From Galaxea fascicularis (lineage: Eukaryota > Cnidaria > Anthozoa > Scleractinia > Euphylliidae): DNA of 64,000 nucleotides. Shown here piece after piece: positions 13,901 through 24,593 of the stretch. The stretch is from assembly GCA_948470475.1 (NCBI GenBank), contig OX419336.1:18634049-18698048 (forward strand), written 5' to 3'. The stretch's first letter is position 1; every line of letters starts with the position of its first letter. The notes under the pieces were generated by a model. The model was not told where the DNA came from and searched no databases. It saw only the letters and a list, made by a program, of their open reading frames with translations. The position numbers and the translations under genes are program-made.

Positions 13901-14918
13901 CGGCCAACCATAAAAGAGATAGCGAGTTCCATGTTTAATAATTGTTGTTATTGTCCATCTACGTAGGAGTAATCGTTTGATGAGTTCAAACATTTTCCTG
14001 TTAGGTGTGCAAGAAATATCAAAAGCCAGAAGGAAATTCATCAGAATGGACATATGCTGAACAGCTTGCCTGCGGCTTTCACAACCCAAGTATATTTCTT
14101 CCTCATGAGTTGTGTGCAAAGTACAGTGCACACGTTCAGATCTACCTTCTGCCTCGTGCTCAGGTATCTTTGGTAAATGTTAAAGATAGGCTGAGTAAAA
14201 AAGTGGAAAAAGAAACTAAAATCCAAGAGTTCGTTACAAATTTAACTCATGACTCCGCCTTTCACACATATTTCAAGAGATTTGTGAATAACAGGATGAT
14301 AAATTGAGAGCCTGCATATTAGGCTGGGGCTTTTCTACATCAGCGTTGTGAGAGGTGTTTACCTAAAGTTGTTTGATTTTGGCTGGGACCAGAGCTGAGT
14401 TGTTTTATGTGCGTTTCTTTATGCGAACATTGTGCAATGTCCAAGCTCTAAGCTGTACTAACCAGCCAGTTGGTCGGGCCGCCACGAAGTTCTCGGAACG
14501 TCGCACAGGATTGGTTGAGAAAACAATAAACACACTGTAAACAAACAAGAACACAATGGACCCTATCCTTGAAACAATGGAGCTTCGTGCCATGAAGGGC
14601 GAATGAAACTAGAGATTCCAAAGAGCTTCGTGACAGCAGGAGTTAGTCACACTGCCAAGACACTGCTTGTCTTAAGTTTGTTATTTTTTATTTTATAATT
14701 ATGTTTATCTTATCTGTTGACAGGACCTTGGTCTGGGTAAACGTCTCCTAGCCTGTGTTCTTTCTGCACTAAAAGCTGAGGATTGCACAGGTGTGCACTG
14801 CGAAATTGCAACTACAAACAGCAATGCACTGGATTTCTATACCAAGTTAGGATTCTACAAGATTCCACTTAAAGAGCAAGCACCCCCAGATACTGTCATA
14901 TTTGGCAGGACGTTCTAG
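4941..14918 (+). CDS. OGA: Protein O-GlcNAcase, ten 3' coding exons (N-terminus not in window)
   Basis: OGA removes O-linked GlcNAc from Ser/Thr of nuclear and cytosolic proteins. Coding exons: 4941-5109, 5824-5922, 8609-9373, 11032-11285, 11576-11848, 12223-12327, 12492-12586, 13033-13171, 14005-14163 and 14724-14918 (TAG). All junctions are GT-AG and phases agree, giving 750 residues. The GH84 catalytic pair is the DD of [10 protein letters not shown] (codons 4980-4985). Substrate-pocket motifs [11 protein letters not shown] and NPNCEFE lie in the third exon. That exon also carries an acidic, Ser-rich linker, followed by the helical stalk ([17 protein letters not shown]) and a GNAT-like C-terminal domain ending in [15 protein letters not shown]. 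About 150 N-terminal residues expected for the family, including the first part of the GH84 domain, are absent. They probably lie left of the window, beyond the transposon-filled intron. No canonical polyadenylation signal was obvious. Confidence 0.95.
10586..10682. repeat. Hairpin repeat in OGA intron
   Basis: The arms at 10586-10625 and 10643-10682 are inverted copies of about 40 bp with a few mismatches (ATAAAGAGGACTCGCCTC at the left end). The loop is 17 bp. It resembles a small fold-back MITE. Confidence 0.75.
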
Positions 14919-15200
14919 AAATTTATGTCTGTTGTACTGTAGCAAAGTGATTATACGTTAGGTAAATACTTGTTTGCAGTGTTTCAAGTAACATATAAAG
15001 CCGATTAGGGGTCTGTGAGGTTTTGTTAAAAGGACAATAGCATATGTGTCTTTCCAACTCTTAACGGTGCGTTTCCGGGTTTTTGACCTGAAATCCCTCT
15101 GTTATCCAGAACACTGCATATGACTGCTTGTAAGATTTGTCGTTTGTTTTATGTGAGTAGCGGTGTAGGCTTTAGTACAGTTTACGTTGTCAAAGTCTAA

Positions 15201-15975
15201 AGCCCAGTTTACACAACAAGGTTTTTGGGCCCGGAACTCCTAAATTTGGCACGCGGGCCAATTTTTGTGGCCCGCCACTGTCCCATTGACACGACAGAAT
15301 TTGGCACATCTAGTTTCGAGATTGGCACGCCTAAAATATGAAACGGCACCCCAAATTTCTGAGCATTCGCCAGCGGTTGAACCCCTTTTTGCGAACCCTT
15401 TATGTACCATCTGGATCGAGTTTGACAAAATGGCGGACATGGCACAGCGCGCAATTCAACTGGCAATTGTCTTGTTTTTGAAGAAGCGTAGGGCTCGATT
15501 GATTGCATCAATCAGCCGCGCTTGAGGACTATTTGGATGAACCCACGAGAAGCTACTTGAGTTTATATGGTTACCGATAGGTTACTACTTCCAGGAATGT
15601 TTGAACTTTTACAGTTGTCCAAGGACAACTCGGTATGCTTTCTTGGGACCACGGATCTATTAAGGCCGACGTTGCCTCCACAGACCAGGTTTTTCCACGG
15701 TTTTTCCTGACACAGAGGCATCCGACCTTTCAGACGACGCCATTTTGTTTGTTGAAGAACATGTGCGCATCTGCGACTGAATTTGGGTACGCGGGCCCAT
15801 TTTTTGGCGGGCCGAGACTACCTCGCCAGGCGGGCTCGGCCCGCCTAAGTTTTGGGCACGTGGGCCGATGAAATTTGCTTTTACAGGGCAAAATTAGGAG
15901 TGCCGTGACATGACGTGCCCGCGTGCCAAAATTTAGGAGTGCCGTGCCCAAAAACCTTGTCGTGTAAACCGGGCT
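15201..15975. mobile_element. Non-autonomous PIF/Harbinger-type element (MITE)
   Basis: The ends are inverted copies over about 60 bp, starting AGCCCAGTTTACAC on the left and AGCCCGGTTTACAC on the right (reverse strand). Both continue with ACAAGGTTTTTGGGC and an ACTCCTAAATTT stretch. The element is flanked by TAA on both sides (15198-15200 and 15976-15978), a 3-bp TWA duplication typical of PIF/Harbinger. The 775-bp interior has no transposase, only short frames. It lies just downstream of OGA. Confidence 0.75.
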
Positions 15976-16678
15976 TAAGAAACCTCTAGTGGGAAAAAAA
16001 TGACTTACGTTACAGTAGTGACGTTCTGTATTGTGGCAGTGTCCATTATGCAGTGAATTATCTTATTTTAAAAACGAGGAAGTATTTCCGACACGAATTT
16101 CAGTAATCTACATTCAGGGACAAACGACAACCTGACGAGATCAATTATTTGCCTCAGCTTGTAAGAAGCGTTGCTTAGTCCAGTTCTCCATTCTAATCAG
16201 CTACACCTCAGTTCAGGTGCTTTCTAAGAGGGAAAAATATGGGCTTTAAAGAATAATCAAGGGTTTCAAAATGTTTTGAAGTAGGCGTCAGACTCTGGAA
16301 AAGTAGGTGGCTGTGACAAGTGAGGGGCCGCAGGGCCCGAGCTGATTGCTATGACCAGAGTAACCGGCCACGTATAACCACGTAGCCGGCGGTCGCCGGC
16401 TTGTTTTGAAGCCACGGAAATAGCGCGTCTGTTCCTGATTGTACAATGCGTAACTGCTCACGCGATTTCTTTGGAATCACTAATTGAGCCGTTGATGGCT
16501 TCTAAAAAGTATAAAATAAACGAAACAATTGTTAAAAAAACAAAAACTAATTAATGACAGAAACAATTTAAAAATTTTTTTTTGTTTTTTTTTTTTATTC
16601 AAAGAGACTACAACATGTAGATCGATATATAATTGACTGTAGAAATGTTTGGAGTATGGCGTGTAATTCCCTTCATGA
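15976..16678. other. Intergenic sequence without a recognised feature
   Basis: No gene was seen. It includes an impure T-rich tract at about 16576-16598 and a GC-rich patch at 16320-16410. Confidence 0.4.
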
Positions 16679-16682
16679 TTAA

Positions 16683-17729
16683 TCAATTAAATTCCATCTC
16701 ATTTCATATGCGAACTTCAAATTGTTCACAAATTCGGTTTTGTGCACTAAATTCTGACATACAAATTCTTTCTTCAAATTGTGATCTACAAATCCTGTCG
16801 TGCAACTTCGTTGTTGCAAATCCCGTTCTCTCGTGTCTTGTACCCAGTCTCTCACTCATCCTGGAGCCGATTTGAAGTTGCCCAGTCTTTCACGTCCAGA
16901 CCAGGGGAAGGGAAATGGATCAATCTTCACTAGAAGTTCGCTCTGTCATCTCCCAGTTAATCCATCAACTGATGAGACAGATTGAAAACAGGGTCGACCC
17001 AAAAAAAATTTAGAAGGGTTTGTATGGAATTTTGTAAGCATAACTGGGCTACGATTTCAGAGACAATTTGTCCCCAAATGCTTATTTTTGGCAAGCAGGC
17101 CTCTTGGACATTGTTCTTTCAGAATATCCTGACAAATCCCATAATTTCAGAAATTTCATTTTTGTGACGTCATCACTTTAGTACTCTATTGTGATCGATC
17201 AAGATTTGTCATTACCAAGGAGCAGCTAGAGTTTTTACTGGAGAGAGGTTTCTGTTTGAACGACGTTGCTAAAATTTTTGGTGTTCATGTCAACACAATC
17301 CAGCGACAGTGCCGTGACTATGGCTTGAGTGCTACTCAAATGTTCTCTTGTATAAATACATTTCATCCGTCATTTTGATCTGTCTTTTTCTGGCGGGAAA
17401 CTCAGTAACCAAGCCTACTATAGCCCAAGATGAGTGGAGACTGGGTACAAGACACAAGAGAACGGGATTTGCAACACCGAATTTACACGAGAGGGTCTAT
17501 AGATCTCAATTTGAAGACAGAATTTGTACGTCACAATTTTGTGCACAAAACCGAATTTGTAGACAACAATCTGGAGTTTGCAAAGCAAATGACAAAAAAC
17601 AAGCGTTCAGAATTTGATGACAGAATTGGAATTGTGCACCGAATTTGTACGTCACAATTTAGTGCACAAAACCGAATTTGTGGACAACAATTTGAAGTTC
17701 GCATATGAAATGACGATGGAATTTAATGC
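16683..17729. mobile_element. TTAA-flanked element with long inverted arms
   Basis: The left arm (16683-16870) and right arm (about 17420-17729) are imperfect inverted copies. They share ATTAAATTCCATC, TTTCATATGCGAACTTCAAA and GCAAATCCCGTTCTCT. TTAA flanks both ends (16679-16682 and 17730-17733). The middle contains a coding-like helix-turn-helix fragment. The right arm lies inside the inverted HSP70 duplication, and its counterpart is at about 52806-52935. TTAA targets are used by piggyBac and Kolobok elements; I cannot decide between them. Confidence 0.6.
17205..17378 (+). pseudogene. Helix-turn-helix domain fragment of a transposase/integrase-like protein
   Basis: The open frame reads FVITKEQLEFLLERGF and then VAKIFGVHVNTIQRQCRDYG, a clear helix-turn-helix. 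This arrangement resembles the N-terminus of HTH plus integrase-core proteins common in fish and cnidarian genomes. That assignment is from general familiarity and not certain. The frame stops at about 17378, and no catalytic core follows before the right arm of the surrounding element. Confidence 0.5.
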
Positions 17730-18998
17730 TTAATTTTGAAGAAAATTACACGCTATAAGTGTTCGGCTTACTTTTTGTTTTTGGATGGTCATGCTCTGTT
17801 TTCCGTTTTCCTTTTACACAATGTTTGCTGTAGTTAACTGATAATGCTGTTCTATTTTGTTACTGAATTGAATGGTGATATGTACTTTGTCACAAACGTG
17901 GCTTAGAGAAAGCATTGCCCATAGTTTTTTTTCCCCGTTATTTATATCCGTCAACTCCAGTAGTTATTGGTTTTGTTAGTCTGTTTACAGTCCTTCCAGT
18001 TTCATGGATTCTTCTGTTGTGACTTGGCTGTTTCAGGCGAAGCCATTGTGTATTCTTAATTTTTAGCTTATCATGGTGGACGTTCATCATGTGTGAAATC
18101 CATATTCACGTTCCGCACTTGGTTCAAAAGCCCAAACAAAATAAAACTGATCGAGTTATGGGAGTTGGCAGGGGTCGGGGGATAGTCGCAGCAAATAGTT
18201 CGAATGGAGGTGAGCCACCTGTTGTGTAGTAGAGAAGCAAATGAAGAGCTTGGGTTCGATTGTAGAATGGAAATTCCTTTCTTTCTAATAACGGAGACTT
18301 TTTATGCCAGTTGAAAAATTGTCTAAGTGACCTAAAAATGGCAACCACCGTTTACGTAGGCGGTTTACTAGAGGGAAAGCATTTCTCTGATGCATTTCTT
18401 GAATTACCATTTTTGAACACAACTTTGGTATGAATTGGGTTGATAAGTTATACCTCGCGTGATAATCCCATCTCCTTCACCGTCAAACGCCCATCCTCTG
18501 CAGCCCTTCCAAATTAGTGAATCTTAAGATTGAAGCCGACAAATATCAAACACTTTTGATACGATAACATTTTATTGAGTTGCAACTAAAAAAGAACTCG
18601 TTGAAAATTTTTTTGTTCACTAATCCGTTTCATGTTCTCAATCAAACTTGCCCACCAGTTTCTAAGTTGCAACAAACTGGAAAATATTTGTGCAATAAAT
18701 TAGAAATAAAAGGAACAAAACGGTCAAATTTTCTGAGAAGAAAAATTGTAGAGTACAATATTAATAAACAACTGGTAATTAAACGTTTAATTTACACAAA
18801 TTTAATCCCTCTAATAAGCTTGTTCGCCAAACTAAACAACGGAAAATGTTAGTCTAATAATTCAAACAAATAATGGCCATATTTTCAGACCAGGAAAAAA
18901 TTTAAAGGGCAATCTTGTAAATACTCAAGAAACGCATTTACACAATTTTTTAAAACAGCTTACTGGTTAGCATGTAATTAATTGTCTGGTCTGTCAGT

Positions 18999-20906
18999 TC
19001 AATCGACTTCTTCTACTGTGGGTCCATTGGCTGCACTGTGTTGCTGCTGCTGCTGTCCATGTAGTTTGGCCATGATAGGAGAACAAACTCGCTGCAGATC
19101 TTTCTCTTTCTCTTCATATTCCTCTTTGTCCGCCATTGTGTTCCTGTCCAACCAGGCAATCACCTCCTGGCTCTTGCTCTTTACTGTCTCAAGATCACCA
19201 GCGTTCAGCTTCTTCTCCACATTTGGATCTTCTGCAGCTTGTTTGACGCTGTACATGTAGCTCTCCAAACTGTTTCTTGCAGCAATCGTTTCACGCTGCA
19301 TCTCATCTTCTTTCTTGTATTTCTCAGCGTCAGCCAACATGCGATCGATCTCGGTCTTGGAGAGTCTTCCTGTGTCATTGGTGATGGTAATAGCATTTGT
19401 TTTTCCAGTGCTCTGATCCTTAGCGGAGACGTTCAAGATCCCGTTAGCGTCCATATCAAAGGAGACTTCAATCTTGGGTACGCCTCGTGGTGCTGGAGGA
19501 ATTCCAGTCAGCTCAAATCATCCCAGGTGGTTGTTGTCTTTAGTCATAGCTCGCTCCCCTTCATATACTTGAATGGTAACAGCTGGTTGATTGTCTGAGT
19601 AAGTGGTGAACTCTTTTGATGTCTTGGTTGGAATACGACTGTTGCGTTCAATCAGTGTGGTCATTACTCCACCAGCAGTCTCAATACCAAGGCTCAACGG
19701 CGCAACATCAAGCAGTAGAACATCCTTGATCTCAGCACCTTGATCCCCAGATAATATGGCCGCCTGGATTGCAGCTCCATATGCAACTGCCTCGTCAGGA
19801 TTGATGGTCTTGTTCAACTTCTTGCCGCTGAAGAAATCCTCCAGAAACTGCTGTACCTTTGGAATTCTTGTTGATCCTCCAACTAGAACCACTTCATGGA
19901 TCTGAGACTTGTCAAGCTTCGCATCTGTGAGAGCCTTTTTCACTGGTCCGAGGCAAGAACGGAAGAGATCATGACATAGTTCTTCAAATTTGGCGCGTGT
20001 GATCTTGGTGTAGAAATCAACTCTTTCCGTCAATGAATCGATCTCAATACTTGCTTGTGTACTGGATGAAAGTGATCTTTTGGCTCGTTCACAAGCCGTT
20101 CTTAAACGGCGCAAAGCTCGCGGGTTTCCTTTGAGATCTTTGTTGAACTTGCGCTTGAATTCGGCTGCGAAGTGTTCGACCAAACGATTGTCGAAATCTT
20201 CTCCACCGAGGTGTGTGTCACCGGCTGTGGAAAGTACCTCGAACAGTGATCCTTCGTCGATTGTTAGTATGGAGACATCAAATGTTCCTCCTCCCAGGTC
20301 GAATATCAGAACATTCGTTTCTCCTTGGAGATTCTTGTCCAAACCGTAAGCAAGAGCGGCAGCGGTGGGTTCATTGATGATTCTTTTGACATTCAGTCCT
20401 GCAATTATTCCAGCATCTTTGGTCGCCTGTCTCTGAGAATCGTTGAAATACGCAGGCACAGTAATGACTGCATCTTTAACAGTCTGTCCTAAGTATGCTT
20501 CAGCTGTTTCTTTCATCTTTGTCAACACCATGGATTTCCTCTGGGGCAAAGGTTTTCCACGATTCTTTGCTCTTCACGCGGATTTTAGGCTTGCCAGATT
20601 CATCAATGACCTGAAAAGGCCAGTTTTTGCGGTCAGATTGTACTGCTGGATCGTCGAATTTCCTGCCGATGAGTCTCTTTGCATCAAAGATGGTGTTGGT
20701 TGGGTTTAGCGTTGCTTGGTTCTTGGCTGCGTCGCCGATCAATCGTTCTGCGTCAGTGAATCCAACGTAACTGGGAGTTGTACGGTGGCCTTGATCATTA
20801 GCGATGATCTCAACTTTGCCATGTTGAAAAACTCCAGCACAGGAATAAGTTGTTCCAACACTGTTCCAAGGTCGATTCCAATCGCGGGAGCTAACTTAGC
20901 TGTCAT
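18999..20906 (-). pseudogene. HSP70 pseudogene (inverted copy of the intact gene)
   Basis: The start codon is at 20904-20906 and the stop at 18999-19001; the C-terminus is EEVD as in cytosolic HSP70. Compared with the intact copy at 49644-51545 there are three disabling changes. An 11-nt insertion at about 20857-20867 lies in the first nucleotide-binding motif. A 5-nt deletion lies at 20533/20534. An Arg CGA is changed to TGA at 19518-19520, after NNHLG. A 343-residue open stretch between the last two lesions is otherwise well conserved (for example [17 protein letters not shown]). A few substitutions differ between copies, such as LTERVDF versus LTEGVDF. A full-length chaperone cannot be produced from this copy. 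Confidence 0.93.
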
Positions 20907-21056
20907 CTTGAGAGTTTGTGATAAACTGCTTCTCAACTTTGTCTTGGTCTCTTTTCTCGTGTCAATGTGTTTTGTTCTCAACAAATTTAGCTGCGCTGTG
21001 AAATCGTCTCGTATTTATACCCCTTTCGCATAAGTTTTCCAAAAATAGAAAAATGC

Positions 21057-21610
21057 GGTGTCGCGTACCCAGTGCAGCGGACACGGGGTGTTGTGCACTG
21101 GAGATCGGTAAGTGTCAACCACAGCGTAGAATTAGACAGCGATTAGACAACGATTTAATTTGATCGCCAACTCGTCTGGATTATTTTACAAATGCGGTGA
21201 AAACTAAAAGGGAAAATTACAACGTACGAGATAAAAAAGGGGACTAAGACTAATTACAAAGGAAACAAAATTAAAGGAAAACGAAAACTGAATACAATGA
21301 GCTGAAACTTACTTCTGATCCTGTCTTAAGGGCTAGAAAACTCCAACATACAAAACTCCAAAAACTCCAACGTTACTCCGTCGATCTCGTAACTCCAACT
21401 GACTAAAGCTTAAAGGGCATTCTACGATAAGGGTCCAATTCACGTGTACAGTTGTAAAACCGGTTATAAAACAGGAACGGCTAGCTACGTAATAGGGGCG
21501 TAAAAACTCGATAAAAGAAAAAGAACAGAAACGTATCTTGTCTAAATCAAAAACAACTAAGCTTAATCACGTAATCAAGGTTGAATGTTCAATGTTCATT
21601 ATTCATCACA
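21057..21610. mobile_element. 554-bp insertion in the promoter of the HSP70 pseudogene
   Basis: The sequence is absent from the equivalent site of copy B, where the flanking bases are contiguous. TGC is repeated on both sides (21054-21056 and 21611-21613), consistent with a 3-bp target duplication. No convincing inverted repeats or reading frame were seen. It may be a non-autonomous transposon or a solo terminal repeat. Confidence 0.65.
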
Positions 21611-21674
21611 TGCTGTCATCATTTTCTCGGGATAAACCAATGGTGTTGCTTTTATTTTGAGTAAGTGAACTAGT

Positions 21675-21701
21675 GAATGTTCTAGAAATTGTGTTCTAGA
21701 A
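21675..21701 (-). promoter_or_regulatory. Heat-shock elements of copy A
   Basis: Alternating GAA and TTC pentamers: GAA 21675, TTC 21680, GAA 21685, then TTC 21694 and GAA 21699. They correspond to the elements of the intact gene. Here they lie about 650 bp from the TATA box (TATAAATAC on the minus strand, around 21012-21020) because of the insertion between them. Confidence 0.75.
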
Positions 21702-21873
21702 CATTTTTGCACCTGAACTGTTCCAGATACTGCTAGAATCATTCAGAATGACGGACTAGCAAAATCTTCACCTTTCTCGCCTTTTCGTGAAGTTTCTCTA
21801 TGTTCCAATCTCCCTCGGCCTGTTTTTGAACCTTCAAATCAGTGCCGGTCAGCGGATGCACTCTAACTTCAAG

Positions 21874-22013
21874 ATGGCGGCTTTCGGCTACTGAGCTGTT
21901 TTTGTTAGTGCTTGGAATCTTGGAATATTAGTTCATGTGATATATCTAGCATCTATATTTGATATTTATTTCACCTCTCCTCTTGTTCACAGCATGACGC
22001 CTTATGAATCAAA
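21874..22013 (+). pseudogene. Truncated copy of PIGN exon 1
   Basis: ATG at 21874 starts MAAFGY and meets TGA at once. The following bases still encode [17 protein letters not shown] and [10 protein letters not shown], the signal-anchor segment of PIGN exon 1. The homology ends near 22013. This is the outer end of inverted-duplication copy A and has no downstream exons. Confidence 0.85.
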
Positions 22014-22023
22014 GCAGAGACAG

Positions 22024-22200
22024 CCTTACATCAGTTTTACACAAATAGAAAAATGCTGACATTTTCTCGGGATAAACCAATGGTTTTGCTTTTATGTTAA
22101 GTAATTGAACTTGTGAATGTTGTAGAATTTCTGTTCTAGAACATTTTGTTACATAAGAACTGTTCTAGATACTGCTAGAATTATCCAGAATGAACGACTA
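22024..22200 (-). promoter_or_regulatory. Third, partial HSP70 promoter copy
   Basis: This repeats the CCTTACATCAG, TAGAAAAATGCTGACAT, CCAATGG and heat-shock element region of the HSP70 promoter in the same orientation as copy A. It directly follows the PIGN exon 1 fragment. It keeps TTCTAGAAC-type elements (around 22132-22141) but has no HSP70 coding sequence attached. Confidence 0.75.
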
Positions 22201-22227
22201 GCAACGCCTGCACCCTTCTCGGGGGTG

Positions 22228-22345
22228 GTATCGAAAACAAAGCACTCGAAAACGAAGATCGAAGCACGAAGCACCCCGAAACTCGAAAACGAAGCACTCT
22301 AAGTCGAAAACGAAGCACCCGAAGTCGAAAACGAAGCACCCTATG
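22228..22345. repeat. Short tandem repeat, TCGAAAACGAAGCAC units
   Basis: Several degenerate copies of TCGAAAACGAAGCACYC occur at spacings of roughly 20-25 bp. The same motif recurs at 24098-24140 on the other side of the Mutator-like element. Confidence 0.75.
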
Positions 22346-22430
22346 TTTGGGCCGACTAGCGGCCGAATGAACGAATCGCGAACTGATATTGATTAGGTCA
22401 CGTGTTTTTCGGAAGCACATGTTTTTTGAT

Positions 22431-23822
22431 TAGTCTGAAATGTCAGCCGTCTCCTCTCCCTAACCCACAGGGGGCACGGGTGAGAGAGACGTCTGAATTC
22501 CGAGCGTTATAATGTCATCCGGTGACGTCACGTTTTAATTTAGGCAATGTTGCATAAATTTATTTCTTACCCGGACGGCGGCCACGAGTGTCGATTGCAT
22601 GCATACGTATGAAGGTGTCTGGGTTTTGTGTGCCGTTAAACTTGACGATGAAGTCTCTGGAGTAAATTTACGGGATCGTGCTTCTTTCCCAATCGAACTC
22701 GCAATTGACAATTCTCGCTTTTCACATGACGTCATCAAAATAAAAAATAACGAATTATCAATCCTTTTAAGATTTTAGTTAAGCTAGGTATTAGAACAGC
22801 TGAAGACTTATCTTTTCACAAATTTTCAGTTTGTTAGGATTTTTCGTCTTTTGATAAAGCAAGGTTGTATTTCTAAGCTTTTGCGTGACACGACATTACA
22901 CTGGCGCCAGAGAATGCTGTTGCGTTGGTTAAAAAAGTCACTTATCCGCTGAGTCTTTGCAATCTGAACAGTCCTTGAATGAGAATAAGTACTCAAGTTG
23001 ATGTTTATGAGCCCTCAGAAGACAAGTATAGACTTTTTATAGCAAAACTCGTTCACATATGTTTTTGTTAGCTTCCGGCCGCCATATTTGTGCCCCTCAG
23101 GGGGACACAAACATGGCGTCTCCATACAAAACCTTATAAATTTCAGTTGAACATTTCTTCGAATATCTTCCGCACGAAACATCACACAGACCTGAATCTT
23201 TGCGAAACTGTTTGAATATTCATCATCTTTTATCTCTTTGATCCTTGACTTTATTTGTTGAATGGTTTTGATGATGGTGTGACAGTGAAAACCGGCAATA
23301 GGCTTATAGCGCGCGTATGTGTTTTCCCTGTCATCGCAAAAGTCCTTCGGGGAAAATTTGCCTACAATAACGTCAATAACGGATTAATTCGTGCGAAATT
23401 TTGGAAAAAGCCGTTGTGAAGGTTGACAAAAACATCCAGAAAGAAGATAAAGCAAAGCGGTCCTCTGTTCATCCTTCAACTTTGTCAAGCCAAACCTCAA
23501 TAAATCCCTGCAAACGTGCCTCCAATATTGTGTTGAAATTGCGGTGTGTGCTCCTCGCGATGAAATAAATCTAAACTATGTAACGCAATACTAAAAAGTT
23601 CTTTGTTCCCTAACATTGCTTGCGAATGTAACCGTTGGCGTGTTGAACCAATGATAAAAAGTCATCTAATTCAAATGTGTAAGAACCAATCAAAAACTAC
23701 CTACCATATCTGCACAAGTACGTGATGTCACCGGATGACATTATAACGCTCGGAATTCAGACGTCTCTCTCACCCGCGCCCCCTGTGGGTTAGGGAGAGG
23801 AGACGGCTGACATTTCAGACTA
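22431..23822. mobile_element. Mutator-like non-autonomous element, 102-bp TIRs, 9-bp TSD
   Basis: The terminal inverted repeats at 22431-22532 and 23721-23822 are 102 bp each with about two mismatches. They begin TAGTCTGAAATGTCAGCC. The 9-bp sequence TTTTTTGAT flanks both ends exactly (22422-22430 and 23823-23831). Long TIRs plus a 9-bp duplication fit Mutator/MULE elements. The interior, about 1.2 kb, has no transposase frame. Confidence 0.85.
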
Positions 23823-24592
23823 TTTTTTGATCCAAGCACTTTCGTGTCAGGGACTGTGAATGTTACGCTCGTTTGTTGAAGTTTTGCACTTTTCCTACCG
23901 TTTTAACGCACAGAATATTTTTTACCGTAGGCGTGGAAGACGTAAATCGATTCGAAACAACACATGTCACAAATGGTGGAATTGTCTGTACTTGAAAGTT
24001 GTAAACAATCATGAGATGACCTGCATCAGTAAAGTGTTGTGTTCTACAAACTACGCGTCAAAAATATCTATGCAAATTGTCCCCAACACCCCACAACTCG
24101 AAAACGAAGCACCTTGAGTCGAAGACGAAGCACTCGGTTTTTAAGGCGCCGACTTCGACTTCGTTTGATCGGAGATAAGTAAACAAGACAGTCCCTAATC
24201 AAGCGTTGATCAAACTTGTCAGGGTTGAAATTTAGTGACGAATCTAGCACGATAATGGATACAGTACTGCGCAAAAACTATTCAACTGCGAGGTGTTGAA
24301 AATGCATTTCCGGAGCCCTGACTGAATTAAAGGTAACACTTCAAAGTGGCATTTCCTGTTTCCCACGCGAATAAAGCATGTCAAGCTTTACCTTTTGTTG
24401 ATATTTTTCTTCTGTAAAAACTTTCTTGTACCTTATTTACTCGGTTAAGCATGTCCGATGAACCGGCTAAAGGGTGATACCGTTTTGCTGTCGTCGCGTC
24501 GCGTCGATGTCGCGCCATTGCCGGTTAGTTATCACTTCTTAAAAAATATCCTTTAAGACCCTGGGTAAGTAGTGCGCGGTTAATTATTATAA
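23823..24592. other. Intergenic DNA with second CGAAAACGAAGCAC patch
   Basis: Two units of the TCGAAAACGAAGCAC-type repeat lie at 24098-24140. Nothing else was recognised. Confidence 0.4.
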
Positions 24593-24593
24593 C

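Larger units (their letters stand above)
17630..22013 (-). repeat. Inverted duplication, copy A (decayed HSP70 locus)
   Basis: Read on the minus strand, this block matches 49095-52935 through the PIGN start, the promoter, the whole HSP70 reading frame and about 1.3 kb of 3' flank. The left limit is the shared ACAGAATTGGAATTGTGC near 17620-17640. The right limit is near 22013, within what was PIGN exon 1. The spacer between the two copies is about 27 kb. Coding sequence differs at few positions, so the duplication (or a later conversion event) is recent relative to the decay of the surrounding repeats. Confidence 0.9.
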
